DNA of 14,455 nucleotides from UKL13-2 sp043756275 (GTDB taxonomy: Bacteria; Pseudomonadota; Gammaproteobacteria; Burkholderiales; Usitatibacteraceae), in contig JAYURJ010000096.1 in the NCBI GenBank assembly GCA_043756275.1, positions 1-14,455 of the forward strand, in the 5' to 3' direction. Below the pieces are notes generated by a model that saw only the letters and a list, made by a program, of their open reading frames with translations, was not told the DNA's origin and ran no database searches. A program made the translations under genes and the position numbers. This document shows positions 1 to 8,074 of this stretch, piece by piece; the first letter of the stretch is position 1, and each line of letters starts with the position of its first letter.

Positions 1-107
1 TTCCCGCCCGCATCACTGGCACCAAAGCAAAGTACCAGCGCCAGTTGGATGTGGCGATCAAGCGCGCGCGTTTTCTCGCCTTGATTCATTACACCGACCC
101 CCACTAA
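1..107 (+). CDS. rpsR: 30S ribosomal protein S18, C-terminal part (left edge)
   Basis: The reading frame beginning at base 3 encodes the last 34 residues of S18, including the signature stretch ITGTKAKYQRQL followed by AIKRARFLALIHY, and stops with TAA at 105-107. S18 is a small-subunit protein that binds S6 on the 30S platform. The start lies outside the window. Only 20 bases separate it from rplI, as expected for the conserved rpsF-(priB)-rpsR-rplI ribosomal operon; rpsF and priB would lie to the left but cannot be seen. Identification rests on the very conserved C-terminus and on the neighbour. Confidence 0.95.
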   Translation, partial: PARITGTKAKYQRQLDVAIKRARFLALIHYTDPH

Positions 108-127
108 TCTGAGGCCAAGAGAAAATC

Positions 128-580
128 ATGCAAATTATTTTGATGGAAAAAGTGGTTAATTTAGGTTCGTTAGGCGATGTCGTGACAGTGAAAAACGGTT
201 ATGCCCGTAATTTCCTGATCCCCGAAGGTAAAGCCAAGCGCGCAACCGAAGCCGCCAAGAAAGAGTTCGAAGCAAGACGCGCCGAACTCGAATCGAAAGC
301 GAACGAGATCCTCACCGCCGCGCAAGCACGCGCTGAAAAGCTCGAAGGCTACATGGTGCAAGTCACGCAAAAAGCCGGTGTCGATGGCCGTTTGTTTGGC
401 TCGGTTACCAACAGCGATATCGCTGAAGCGCTGACCAAGCAGGGCTTTGAAATGAAAAAAGGCGAAGTCGTGATGCCAAACGGTCCGTTGAAGACCATCT
501 GTGATTTCCCGATCACGTTGAACCTGCACACCGATGTGAAGGCACAGATCACCGTGTCCGTACTGGGTGACCACAGCTAA
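128..580 (+). CDS. rplI: 50S ribosomal protein L9
   Basis: The protein is 150 residues, the normal length for bacterial L9. The N-terminal domain shows the family signature (MQIILMEKVVNLGSLGD, then VKNGYARNFLIPEGKA), followed by the long charged connecting helix (about residues 41-75) and the C-terminal rRNA-binding domain (VDGRLFGSVTNSDIAEAL, about 85-150). L9 binds 23S rRNA near the L1 stalk and helps maintain reading frame. The start is supported by a purine-rich GAGG/AAGAGA stretch just upstream (111-125) and by the canonical N-terminus. It follows rpsR by 20 bases and ends before a strong terminator, so it is the last gene of the ribosomal operon. Confidence 0.97.
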   Translation: MQIILMEKVVNLGSLGDVVTVKNGYARNFLIPEGKAKRATEAAKKEFEARRAELESKANEILTAAQARAEKLEGYMVQVTQKAGVDGRLFGSVTNSDIAEALTKQGFEMKKGEVVMPNGPLKTICDFPITLNLHTDVKAQITVSVLGDHS

Positions 581-630
581 ACAATGCTGGTGAGTCCGGC
601 GGGCAGCTTCCAATAGCTTGTCCGGGTCGC

Positions 631-668
631 AAAAAAACCGCTGTCTCGAAAGAGGCAGCGGTTTTTTT
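631..668 (+). terminator. Rho-independent terminator of the rpsR-rplI operon
   Basis: A 10-bp stem (CCGCTGTCTC at 638-647 with GAGGCAGCGG at 652-661, one G-U wobble) closes a GAAA tetraloop. It is flanked by seven As and seven Ts. It lies 50 bases after rplI. The symmetric A and T tracts could let it work in both directions, but no minus-strand gene converges on it. Its T tract overlaps the first bases of a DnaA box. Confidence 0.93.
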
Positions 669-697
669 ATCCACAACTTATGCACACGATATGCACG
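667..697 (+). promoter_or_regulatory. Phased DnaA-box cluster upstream of dnaB
   Basis: TTATCCACA (667-675) and TTATGCACA (678-686) both match the DnaA-box consensus TTATNCACA perfectly. ATATGCACG (689-697) matches with two mismatches. The three start at 667, 678 and 689, an exact 11-bp period, so they face the same side of the helix and point the same way. Weaker look-alikes are TTATCCGTT (712-720) and TTATCAACA (761-769, one mismatch). The cluster sits after the rplI terminator and about 125-155 bases before the dnaB start, a likely promoter region. Binding of DnaA is inferred from the motifs only. Confidence 0.7.
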
Positions 698-820
698 TCA
701 ATCACACCGAATTATCCGTTGCGGTAGGATAGGTGCGGTGACAGAATCTGTGACCTTGTTTTATCAACAGCACCCACGCACCACGTCGTTCGCTTCGCTC
801 AAAACAAAGACCAACCACCA

Positions 821-2233
821 ATGGCTGCAAATCCTTCTGTCGTACCGCTGTACTCGCAGGATTCGGGCGATCCGCAAATCTCCGCGCTGAAACTGCCGCC
901 CCACTCGATCGAGGCGGAGCAATCGGTGCTGGGCGGTTTGCTGCTCAATAACGAAGCGTGGGATCGCATCGGCGACATCGTCAGCGATGAGGATTTCTAT
1001 CGCGACGACCATCGCCGCATCTATCGGCATATTTCAAAGCTGATCGAAAACAACAAACCGGCTGATGTGTTGACGGTCGCTGAATCGCTACAGTTGGGCG
1101 GCGAATTGCAGGGCGTTGGCGGCATCAGCTATCTGCAAAGCGTATCCGAAGGTACGCCTAGTGCCGCCAACATTCGCCTTTACGCCGAGATCGTTCGCGA
1201 GCGCGCGATCACGCGTCGCCTTGCCCGCGTGGGCGAGGAAATTGCCGACGCAGCTTACGTGCCCAATGGCCGCGAAGCGCGCCAGTTGCTCGATGAGGCC
1301 GAGAAAAAGATCTTCGATATTGCCGAGATGGGCCGAAAGCACGGCCAGGGATTTATGTCGATGTCTGGTTTGCTGGCCGATGTCATGACGCGGCTAGATG
1401 AGCTATCCAAAAACCCATCGTCGGTGACCGGCAAGGCGACTGGTTTCGTTGATCTCGACGAAATGACTTCCGGCATGCAGGATGGCGACCTCATCATCCT
1501 TGCGGGTCGCCCATCAATGGGCAAGACGGCGATGGCGTTGAACATCGCCGAACACGTCGCGCTGGGCCTTGGCCTGCCGGTACTGATTTACTCGATGGAG
1601 ATGGGCGGCACGCAAATCGCCGGACGTTTCCTGAGTTCGATTTCAAAAGTTGACCAGCAGCGGCTCCGCACTGGCCGACTGGAGCCGCGCGATTGGGACC
1701 GGCTGAATGTCGGGTTCGCAAAACTCAACGATGCGCCTATTCATATCGACGAAACTCCTGCGCTCACCGCGTTAGACCTACGCGCGCGTGCCCGCCGCAT
1801 GTGGCGCCAGTACATGGGCCTGGGGCTGATCGTGGTCGATTACCTGCAACTGATGTCGGCGTCTACTTCGGGTGAAAACCGCGCGACGGAGATTTCCGAA
1901 ATTTCGCGCTCATTGAAAGCGCTGGCCAAGGAATTAAAAGTGCCCATCGTGGCGCTGTCGCAGTTGAATCGCTCGCTAGAGCAACGCCCCAACAAGCGCC
2001 CCGTGATGTCTGACCTGCGCGAATCCGGCGCAATCGAGCAGGACGCTGACGTGATTTTGTTTATCTACCGTGACGAAGTCTATAACCCGGAAAGTGCTGA
2101 AAAAGGCACGGCCGAAATCATTATCGGCAAGCAACGTAACGGTCCCATCGGCACCATCCGGCTGACATTCGTTGGCGCCAACACCAAGTTTGAAAATTAC
2201 GCGGGGTCGCAGGGTGGCGGGCAGAGCTACTAA
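821..2233 (+). CDS. dnaB: Replicative DNA helicase DnaB
   Basis: The 470-residue product has the two-domain layout of bacterial DnaB. An N-terminal helical domain starts at about residue 25 (LPPHSIEAEQSVLGGLLL). A linker follows, then a RecA-like ATPase domain from about residue 190. The Walker A loop is GRPSMGKT (229-236), Walker B is LIVVDYLQLM with Asp340, and the conserved tail has SQLNRSLEQRP, SDLRESGAIEQDAD and IIIGKQRNGP. As a hexamer it unwinds DNA ahead of the replisome and interacts with primase and the clamp loader. The length is typical and nothing is missing. No strong Shine-Dalgarno precedes the ATG, but the N-terminus fits the family. Candidate DnaA boxes lie upstream. alr follows after 74 bases. 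Confidence 0.97.
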   Translation: MAANPSVVPLYSQDSGDPQISALKLPPHSIEAEQSVLGGLLLNNEAWDRIGDIVSDEDFYRDDHRRIYRHISKLIENNKPADVLTVAESLQLGGELQGVGGISYLQSVSEGTPSAANIRLYAEIVRERAITRRLARVGEEIADAAYVPNGREARQLLDEAEKKIFDIAEMGRKHGQGFMSMSGLLADVMTRLDELSKNPSSVTGKATGFVDLDEMTSGMQDGDLIILAGRPSMGKTAMALNIAEHVALGLGLPVLIYSMEMGGTQIAGRFLSSISKVDQQRLRTGRLEPRDWDRLNVGFAKLNDAPIHIDETPALTALDLRARARRMWRQYMGLGLIVVDYLQLMSASTSGENRATEISEISRSLKALAKELKVPIVALSQLNRSLEQRPNKRPVMSDLRESGAIEQDADVILFIYRDEVYNPESAEKGTAEIIIGKQRNGPIGTIRLTFVGANTKFENYAGSQGGGQSY

Positions 2234-2307
2234 ACTAGTCCGGCAACGTTGATCGGGTAATATCGTCAGTTGTAGCAGAGATTCATTTCCGAAAGAATCC
2301 AAACGCC

Positions 2308-3411
2308 ATGACTCGCCCCATCCGCGCCGAAATCTCCATCGCAGCCTTGCGCCACAATTACGCGCTCGCCAAGTCAAAAGCGCCGAAGTCGAAAATTTTT
2401 GCAGTCGTCAAAGCCAACGCGTACGGCCACGGCTTTAAGCGCGTTGCCGCTGCCTTGCCCGATGCAGATGGCTTCGCCACGCTGGAGCTCGATTCCGCGG
2501 TGCAGTTACGGGACTTGAAAATTGAGCAACCGATTTTGCTGCTCGAAGGTTTTTTCAGCGAAAAAGAATTGCCAACCTACGTGCTGCAAAATTTCACGTC
2601 GGTGGTGCGCGATCTGGAACAAATCAAGCAGATCACCGCCGCGAGCCTCACCAAGCCGCTCGATATTTTCCTGAAATTCAATACCGGCATGAACCGGCTG
2701 GGCTTGAAAGGGCCGCTCTCCGGCTATGCAATCAACATGGCAGCATCGCATCGCAACATCGGCGCGGTGACGTTGATGACGCATTTTGCCAGTGCCGACG
2801 GCCCGGAAGGCGTAGCCACACAGCTCGCGCGATTCGACGATATCGTCAAAGCCGCCAAACCAGTCTTCGGCAAGAAAGCATTTGGCCAGAGCATCGCCAA
2901 TTCTGCCGCTTTGCTCAAATTCCCCGAAACCGCGCGCGATTGGGCACGCCCCGGCATCATGCTGTATGGCTCATCGCCATTCGCCGACGTAAGTGCTGAG
3001 TGGTTGGGCTTAAAGCCGGTGATGGCGCTGCGCAGCGAGATTATTGGTGTGCAGGCGCTCGACGTTGGCGACAGCGTTGGGTATGGCGGCGCGTTCACGG
3101 CAAAAAAGAAAATGCGCGTTGGCGTGGTCGCCTGCGGCTATGCAGATGGTTATCCGCGCCATGCGCCCGGCAGCAACGAACACGGCACACCCGTGATCGT
3201 CAGCGGCAAGCGCACGCGCACTATCGGCCGGGTTTCGATGGACATGCTCGTGGTTGACCTCACCGACATGCCGCACGTGCATATCGGCGCGCCGGTAACG
3301 TTATGGGGCGAAGGCTTGTCGGCCGATGAAGTGGCGGCAGCATCAGGGACTGTCGCTTATGAACTCTTTTGCGCCATCGCGCCACGCGTGCCGATGGTGG
3401 AAGTTGATTAA
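2308..3411 (+). CDS. alr: Alanine racemase (PLP-dependent)
   Basis: This 367-residue protein interconverts L- and D-alanine, supplying D-Ala for peptidoglycan. The PLP-binding lysine is Lys35 in the signature AVVKANAYGHG. The second catalytic base is probably Tyr259 in the VGYGGAF segment. Other family marks are FLKFNTGMNRLG, ANSAALL, the ARPGIMLYGSSPF stretch and GRVSMDMLVVDL near the C-terminus. The length is normal for the family (about 355-375). Its stop codon overlaps the start of the following membrane-protein gene by one base (TAATG), which suggests translational coupling. A biosynthetic rather than catabolic (dadX) role is inferred from the dnaB-alr-radA context. Confidence 0.95.
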   Translation: MTRPIRAEISIAALRHNYALAKSKAPKSKIFAVVKANAYGHGFKRVAAALPDADGFATLELDSAVQLRDLKIEQPILLLEGFFSEKELPTYVLQNFTSVVRDLEQIKQITAASLTKPLDIFLKFNTGMNRLGLKGPLSGYAINMAASHRNIGAVTLMTHFASADGPEGVATQLARFDDIVKAAKPVFGKKAFGQSIANSAALLKFPETARDWARPGIMLYGSSPFADVSAEWLGLKPVMALRSEIIGVQALDVGDSVGYGGAFTAKKKMRVGVVACGYADGYPRHAPGSNEHGTPVIVSGKRTRTIGRVSMDMLVVDLTDMPHVHIGAPVTLWGEGLSADEVAAASGTVAYELFCAIAPRVPMVEVD

Positions 3412-4307
3412 TGGCAGAAACGCCCATCACCAGCTCCGGCAACGCAAAGCTAGCGCCGCCGCATCGCAATCTCGACCGCAATCCCAAGCCCAAGTCAACA
3501 CCAGCCGCGCCCAATCCCACGCCCAAGAGCCTGTTGATCGCGCTACAAAAAGAATACTCGACGCGGTTTCACATGTTCCTGATTGTCGCGGCCTGCATTT
3601 CGGTCGCGGTGTTAACGACACGCTTGATGCTGAGCGCTGGTGTGACCGTGATGTGGGAGCGCTACGCGACCGCACTGGTGCTTGCGTATGCCACTTTTTT
3701 CGTTGGCGTCTGGGTATGGCTGCATTTATCACAATACGGTCGTCATCTGCGTGCGGACTGGGGACGCAGGAACAATTGGAATCCCGATGGTGGACTCGAT
3801 GTCCCGCTCAATCTAAATATGGGCGGCATCACAGCCAATCCCGTCAATATGCCGTTGCAAGATGGCGGCGGCACATTTGATGGCGGTGGGGCGGGCGGTA
3901 GTTGGGATGTGCCTGATACTTCCGTGGCGCTCGACACACCGGGTTCCGGTTTGCTTGATGGTGTCGGTAGCGTGGCTGATGTCGGTGACGAAGGCGGGGT
4001 CTTTCTGATCATCGCAGGTGTCCTCATCGCGATTGCGCTCGCTGCAGTATTCGGTGCCACTGCCTACGTGATTTATCAAGCGCCCGCGATTCTCGCGGAA
4101 GTGATTTTTGAAGTACTGTTGGGTTCCCCATTGGCAAGAGGCGCAAAAGCGCTCGATTCCGCCAACTGGGCATCGATGTTGCTGAAAAAAACCTGGAAGC
4201 CATTCGCGCTGATGGCCGCTGCTGCAATGAGTTTTGCGGTGTACTGCAATGTCGCGTTTCCGCAAGTGACGACGGCGGGGCAACTATTACAAATGATCCT
4301 CAAATAA
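3411..4307 (+). CDS. Four-helix membrane protein of unknown function between alr and radA
   Basis: I do not recognise a family for this 298-residue protein. It has a Pro/Lys/Asn-rich, probably cytoplasmic N-terminus (1-45). Two predicted membrane helices follow (about 53-72 and 84-106), then a soluble Gly/Asp-rich loop (about 120-195, including a GGG/GGGAGG run). Two more helices come after it (about 197-222 and 263-283). No catalytic motif is evident. Its ATG shares one base with the alr stop, and radA begins six bases after its stop. It is therefore almost certainly cotranslated and cotranscribed with both, and codon use matches its neighbours. The ATG overlap fixes the start well. A role in envelope biology alongside alr is only a guess. 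Confidence 0.85.
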   Translation: MAETPITSSGNAKLAPPHRNLDRNPKPKSTPAAPNPTPKSLLIALQKEYSTRFHMFLIVAACISVAVLTTRLMLSAGVTVMWERYATALVLAYATFFVGVWVWLHLSQYGRHLRADWGRRNNWNPDGGLDVPLNLNMGGITANPVNMPLQDGGGTFDGGGAGGSWDVPDTSVALDTPGSGLLDGVGSVADVGDEGGVFLIIAGVLIAIALAAVFGATAYVIYQAPAILAEVIFEVLLGSPLARGAKALDSANWASMLLKKTWKPFALMAAAAMSFAVYCNVAFPQVTTAGQLLQMILK

Positions 4308-4313
4308 CTCCAA

Positions 4314-5678
4314 ATGGCAAAACTAAAAACCCTCTACTCCTGCACCGAATGCGGTGGCCAGAGCCCGAAATGGCAGGGCCAGTGCCCGCACTGCAACGCA
4401 TGGAACACGCTCATCGAAGGTGTCGCAGAAACTGCCAGTGCCAATCGCTATTCCACACTCGCGGGCGTCAACGCCGAGCGCGGCAAAGTGCAATCGCTCT
4501 CAAAGGTTCGCGCAGAAGACGTGCCGCGCCGACCCACCGGCATCGGCGAATTTGATCGCGTACTCGGCGGCGGCTTGGTCGATGGCGGTGTGGTGTTGAT
4601 CGGTGGTGACCCCGGCATCGGCAAATCAACGCTGCTGCTGCAGGCCCTCTCTGCTGTCTCCGCCGGTTCATCGGTGCTATACGTGAGTGGTGAAGAATCC
4701 CCGCAACAAATCGCCATGCGCGCCAAGCGCCTCTCGCTCGATACACACGATGTAAAGCTGCTGGCAGAAATTGAACTCGAGAAAATCCTTGCCACACTCG
4801 TCGCCGAGAAACCACAAGTCGCCGTCATCGATTCCATCCAGACCGTCTATTCCGCCGCGCTCACCTCCGCGCCCGGCTCGGTCGCGCAAGTGAGGGAATG
4901 CGCGGCGCACCTCACCCGCTTCGCCAAATCTACCGGCACCACCATCGTGCTGGTCGGGCATGTGACGAAGGAGGGCGCGCTCGCCGGTCCGCGCGTGCTC
5001 GAACACATGGTCGATACCGTGCTCTATTTCGAAGGCGACACCCACTCCGCGTTCCGCCTTATCCGCGCCGTCAAGAACCGCTTCGGTGCGGTGAATGAAA
5101 TCGGCGTGTTTGCGATGACCGAGAAAGGCCTGCGCGAAGTCACCAACCCCTCGGCGATGTTTCTATCGCAGCACAACAACAATGTGCCCGGCAGTTGCGT
5201 GATGGTCACGCAGGAAGGCACGCGGCCGCTGCTGGTGGAGATTCAGGCGTTGGTCGATGAAGCACATGCCAATCCCAAGCGCCTCTCGGTCGGCCTGGAA
5301 CAAAATCGCCTCGCCATGCTGCTCGCGGTGTTGCATCGCCACGCCGGTATTGCCGTATTCGATCAGGATGTATTCATCAACGCCGTGGGCGGCGTGCGCA
5401 TCGACGAGCCCGGTGCGGACCTTGCTGTTCTGCTCGCCATCGTGTCGAGCTTCAAGAACAAAGCGCTACCGGCCAAGCATGTCGTGTTCGGTGAAGTCGG
5501 GCTGGCTGGTGAAGTGCGCCCCGTGCAGCGCGGGCAGGAGCGCCTGCGTGAAGCCGCCAAGCTCGGGTTCACGCATGCAATCGTGCCGAAGGCGAATAAA
5601 CCGAAGCAGAAGATTGAGGGGTTGACCATTATTTCGGTCGAACGGGTTGGTGAGGCAGTGGAGTATTGCAGGGGCTGA
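4314..5678 (+). CDS. radA: DNA repair protein RadA (Sms)
   Basis: The 454-residue product has the full RadA layout. An N-terminal C4 zinc finger uses Cys10, Cys13, Cys24 and Cys27 (CTECGG...QCPHC). A RecA-like ATPase follows with Walker A GGDPGIGKST (97-106) and Walker B VAVIDSIQT. The RadA-specific KNRFG motif is at 254-258. A C-terminal Lon-protease-like domain (about 275-454, with GVRIDEPGADLAVLLAI and GEVGLAGEVRPV) completes it. RadA promotes branch migration and processing of recombination intermediates and is thought to be DnaB-like in its unwinding action, which suits its place near dnaB. It follows the membrane-protein gene by six bases and ends the co-oriented housekeeping block. It appears intact. 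Confidence 0.96.
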   Translation: MAKLKTLYSCTECGGQSPKWQGQCPHCNAWNTLIEGVAETASANRYSTLAGVNAERGKVQSLSKVRAEDVPRRPTGIGEFDRVLGGGLVDGGVVLIGGDPGIGKSTLLLQALSAVSAGSSVLYVSGEESPQQIAMRAKRLSLDTHDVKLLAEIELEKILATLVAEKPQVAVIDSIQTVYSAALTSAPGSVAQVRECAAHLTRFAKSTGTTIVLVGHVTKEGALAGPRVLEHMVDTVLYFEGDTHSAFRLIRAVKNRFGAVNEIGVFAMTEKGLREVTNPSAMFLSQHNNNVPGSCVMVTQEGTRPLLVEIQALVDEAHANPKRLSVGLEQNRLAMLLAVLHRHAGIAVFDQDVFINAVGGVRIDEPGADLAVLLAIVSSFKNKALPAKHVVFGEVGLAGEVRPVQRGQERLREAAKLGFTHAIVPKANKPKQKIEGLTIISVERVGEAVEYCRG

Positions 5679-5873
5679 GCGTAAGTTGGCGGTGGAAAGC
5701 GTTGAGGCGGGGCACAATACAAGCCCTGCGACTTGATGCAGATATGAGAAATAAATAGGTCTTGGCTTCCGCACGAGAGTTGCTTTTGTGCGATCTTGAA
5801 ATTACGGCGTCGTCCAAGAGTACGCTAGCGCGCCTGAAATTCTCTATTCGTTTCAGAAGGCTCAAATAAATAA

Positions 5874-6680
5874 ATGGCAAAGAACACTGAAAAACAGGCT
5901 GTCTACTCCGCGCCACTAGTACTTCCCAGCGGGGACGATTCCACCAAGTTCAAGAGATTTCTCCATGACTATGGGACCGCAGTTCTTGGCGTGCTTCTTA
6001 CTGCCACAGTTGCAGTTGGAATCTATGTGAGCCAAAAGTTGAATGAAGTAACGACGCGCCTTGCTGAGGTTGGCACTCGTGCCGACGAAAGGGCGATAAA
6101 TCTTACTGCACGTATCGATCGGATTGCGAGTGCATTGCCGGACGTAAGAGTCCGTATTGCAAAAGAAGAGTTAGCTAAACCAATTCAGTACGCAATAATT
6201 GTCACAGATTCGTATGAAAAGTCGAAGGGTGAAGTGATAAAGAAGGTTGCAATAATAGATTCACGCAAGAACGAAGCAATCACACTGACAGTACCTGCGA
6301 AAACTTCTTCGGTTGAGTACGTAAATTACATGGTTGCCGGTATCGCAAAAAAACTAGATCCCCGTGCTGTTACGTTTTCTGAACTTGACGCATTTGCATT
6401 TGAGGCAAATGAAAAACTAGTTTCGCCTACGGAAATTAGTCCGCAAAATAGTTATGTTCTACGATTTGTTACGTTGCCGACGAATTCGACAAACGTTCAG
6501 AGCGTTTTTGCGAATGAGCTCTTAGGTCCGAATGCGAAATTTTCGACGATTTCAGTCAAGGGAATTGTCAACTATGGCGACGCAGTAAGTAGGCTTGTAC
6601 GTGATGGCGATCTTCATAAAACGATTGAAGTTCCCCTAAATTACAAACGAATGGATCAAGAACCCAAAGTAAGGCGCTAA
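5874..6680 (+). CDS. Single-pass membrane protein with coiled-coil stalk, unknown function
   Basis: I do not recognise this 268-residue protein. Residues 1-32 are polar. One hydrophobic segment (about 33-52, GTAVLGVLLTATVAVGIYV) should span the inner membrane. It is followed by a heptad-like stretch (about 53-88) and then a mixed alpha/beta soluble domain to the C-terminus (RMDQEPKVRR). That domain contains IQYAIIVTDSY and YVLRFVTLP but no clear catalytic motif. The soluble part probably faces the periplasm. The gene stands alone after a 195-base gap, has only a weak ribosome-binding site (AGAAGG about 20 bases upstream), and is noticeably more A+T-rich than radA. This suggests acquisition by transfer. 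The ATG at 5874 is the first in frame and gives a sensible N-terminus. Confidence 0.7.
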   Translation: MAKNTEKQAVYSAPLVLPSGDDSTKFKRFLHDYGTAVLGVLLTATVAVGIYVSQKLNEVTTRLAEVGTRADERAINLTARIDRIASALPDVRVRIAKEELAKPIQYAIIVTDSYEKSKGEVIKKVAIIDSRKNEAITLTVPAKTSSVEYVNYMVAGIAKKLDPRAVTFSELDAFAFEANEKLVSPTEISPQNSYVLRFVTLPTNSTNVQSVFANELLGPNAKFSTISVKGIVNYGDAVSRLVRDGDLHKTIEVPLNYKRMDQEPKVRR

Positions 6681-7203
6681 GAGAACTGACTTAAACAGAA
6701 CCAACTGATATGCAAACAAGCAATTTTTCAAAATCGAACATTAATTGGGACATAAACCAACAATCAGGAACTGACCACCAGTTAATATCTGAGACAGACT
6801 ACTACTACTTTCTAAAGCACAAGCATCCACGCGGCTCCAAGGCCGAAAGTGCCAGAAACACCGCGCCAGTGCTAGAGCTAGTACCACAAATGCCCGTCGC
6901 CACTGCCAAGTTGCTCCTGCATGAACATTGTCTACAACCGTACAGTGGATCGAAGCGGCGAAGATGAAAAAGCTCGTCCTAATTTGCAACTAAATCGACC
7001 CTGGTTGATTTATTTTTGTCAAAAAAACTTCTTTTTCAACTTTGATGCTAAGCGGCAAGATTGCTAGCGGGACGCATGGAGAAATGCTGGCTGCCAAACT
7101 CCGGAAACTTTTCTAAGAATGGACATTTAGTGAACAGATTCGATATTCGGGATAAGCAAAGTGCAGGTAGTTCGCCATCGAAAAGAATTCAGCCAGGCTT
7201 GGC
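6681..7203. other. 523-base stretch without a convincing gene; contains one dispersed repeat copy
   Basis: The stretch lies between the coiled-coil membrane protein and the nuclease-like gene. It holds one copy of the ~65-bp dispersed repeat (6811-6877). A short open frame at 6710-6967 runs through that repeat and has no family resemblance, so I do not call it. The remainder (about 6970-7200) is A+T-rich with short A and T runs and no clear hairpin or promoter; it may include the promoter of the nuclease gene. Confidence 0.6.
6811..6877 (+). repeat. Dispersed ~65-bp repeat, copy A
   Basis: This segment aligns without gaps over 67 bases to 13201-13267 with about 11 mismatches (about 84% identity by eye). 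It shares AGCATCCACG, GGCCGAAAGTG and CCAGTGCTAGAG. Two more diverged copies are near 10735 and 11860. It is intergenic. Confidence 0.8.
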
Positions 7204-8061
7204 ATGACAAGTTTGTCTGCACGAAGGCGGATAGATTTAGGTGATGGCATTTCACGGAACTGTAGTTTCTTGGGTCTGCAAGATCTCATTGCTCAACGTG
7301 GAATCGACAGGACCAAGGGCGACAATCTGCTAATGAGATATTTTCCGGCGGAATTCTTCTCCACTCAGAATGAGCGCTGTTGGAAGTTCTACCTATCTAA
7401 AGCAAAAAAAGATGCCGCCTCAAACCCGTATCGGATATCGCCAACAAACGTTCGGTCGTTAGCAAAAAACTACAACACATTTTTTCAGAGTAGTTACCCA
7501 ACAAACACGGTAACGGGATTTGCGAAATGGATTTTCTCTCTATACCAAAATACAAATTCAATCGCAATGCAGACTGGCAAGAGTAAGGAATATGAAATCC
7601 TGAATCACAAGCATAAAGTCCCGAGCGGCGCACCATTTTCTGACTGGGAACCGCTTTTTATCGATCGTCTGTTGGATGAGAGTTCCGAATCGCTAACAAT
7701 TTCAATATTGGCTGTCTGTGACTCTCCGTTGCTCGGCAAGCCTGACTATGTTTTTCACAATAAGGTTACTGGCAAGATAATTATTGTCGAGGTCAAAGTT
7801 AGTGATCGGACATTGCCATCGGATGGATGGCCTAATCTGCGCGGGCAACTATGGGCTTATGCTCACAGTGATTGCATCTTGAATTTGTCGTCTGACATTA
7901 TCCTAATTGGCGAGGTATGGAGTCCCTCCGGTATTAATTTGCTCAAAACGTGGCGCTGGGAGCTATCGGATCCGGAGTTCTATCAAGAGAACGAGGAACT
8001 ATTTTCCATATATAAAAAATGGGCAGAGAAAAGTCTGGTTCGGAATAAGCAGCGATTTTAG
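7204..8061 (+). CDS. Orphan PD-(D/E)XK (RecB-like) nuclease-family protein
   Basis: The C-terminal half of this 285-residue protein shows the ordered core motifs of the PD-(D/E)XK superfamily. Pro180-Asp181 lies in LGKPDYVF. A beta strand IIIVEVKV carries Glu196-x-Lys198. The RecB-type Q motif QLWAYAH follows (Gln215, Tyr219). Glu149 in WEPLFIDRLL could be the preceding acidic helix residue. Together these predict Mg2+-dependent DNA cleavage. The N-terminal ~130 residues are unrecognised and may bind DNA or a partner. The gene has no co-oriented partner, a weak ribosome-binding site, and A+T-rich composition, all suggesting horizontal transfer. It could be a stand-alone defence nuclease, a restriction-enzyme relative or a remnant of a larger island. 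Function is inferred from motifs only. Confidence 0.65.
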   Translation: MTSLSARRRIDLGDGISRNCSFLGLQDLIAQRGIDRTKGDNLLMRYFPAEFFSTQNERCWKFYLSKAKKDAASNPYRISPTNVRSLAKNYNTFFQSSYPTNTVTGFAKWIFSLYQNTNSIAMQTGKSKEYEILNHKHKVPSGAPFSDWEPLFIDRLLDESSESLTISILAVCDSPLLGKPDYVFHNKVTGKIIIVEVKVSDRTLPSDGWPNLRGQLWAYAHSDCILNLSSDIILIGEVWSPSGINLLKTWRWELSDPEFYQENEELFSIYKKWAEKSLVRNKQRF

Positions 8062-8074
8062 AGGGGCGAGGCAC

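Noticed and set aside
170..685. 171-residue frame antisense to rplI
   Set aside because: It is a mirror of the L9 gene and the terminator region; composition is not protein-like.
6710..6967. 85-residue open frame after the coiled-coil membrane protein
   Set aside because: Much of it is translated dispersed repeat (6811-6877); it has no ribosome-binding site of note and no family resemblance.
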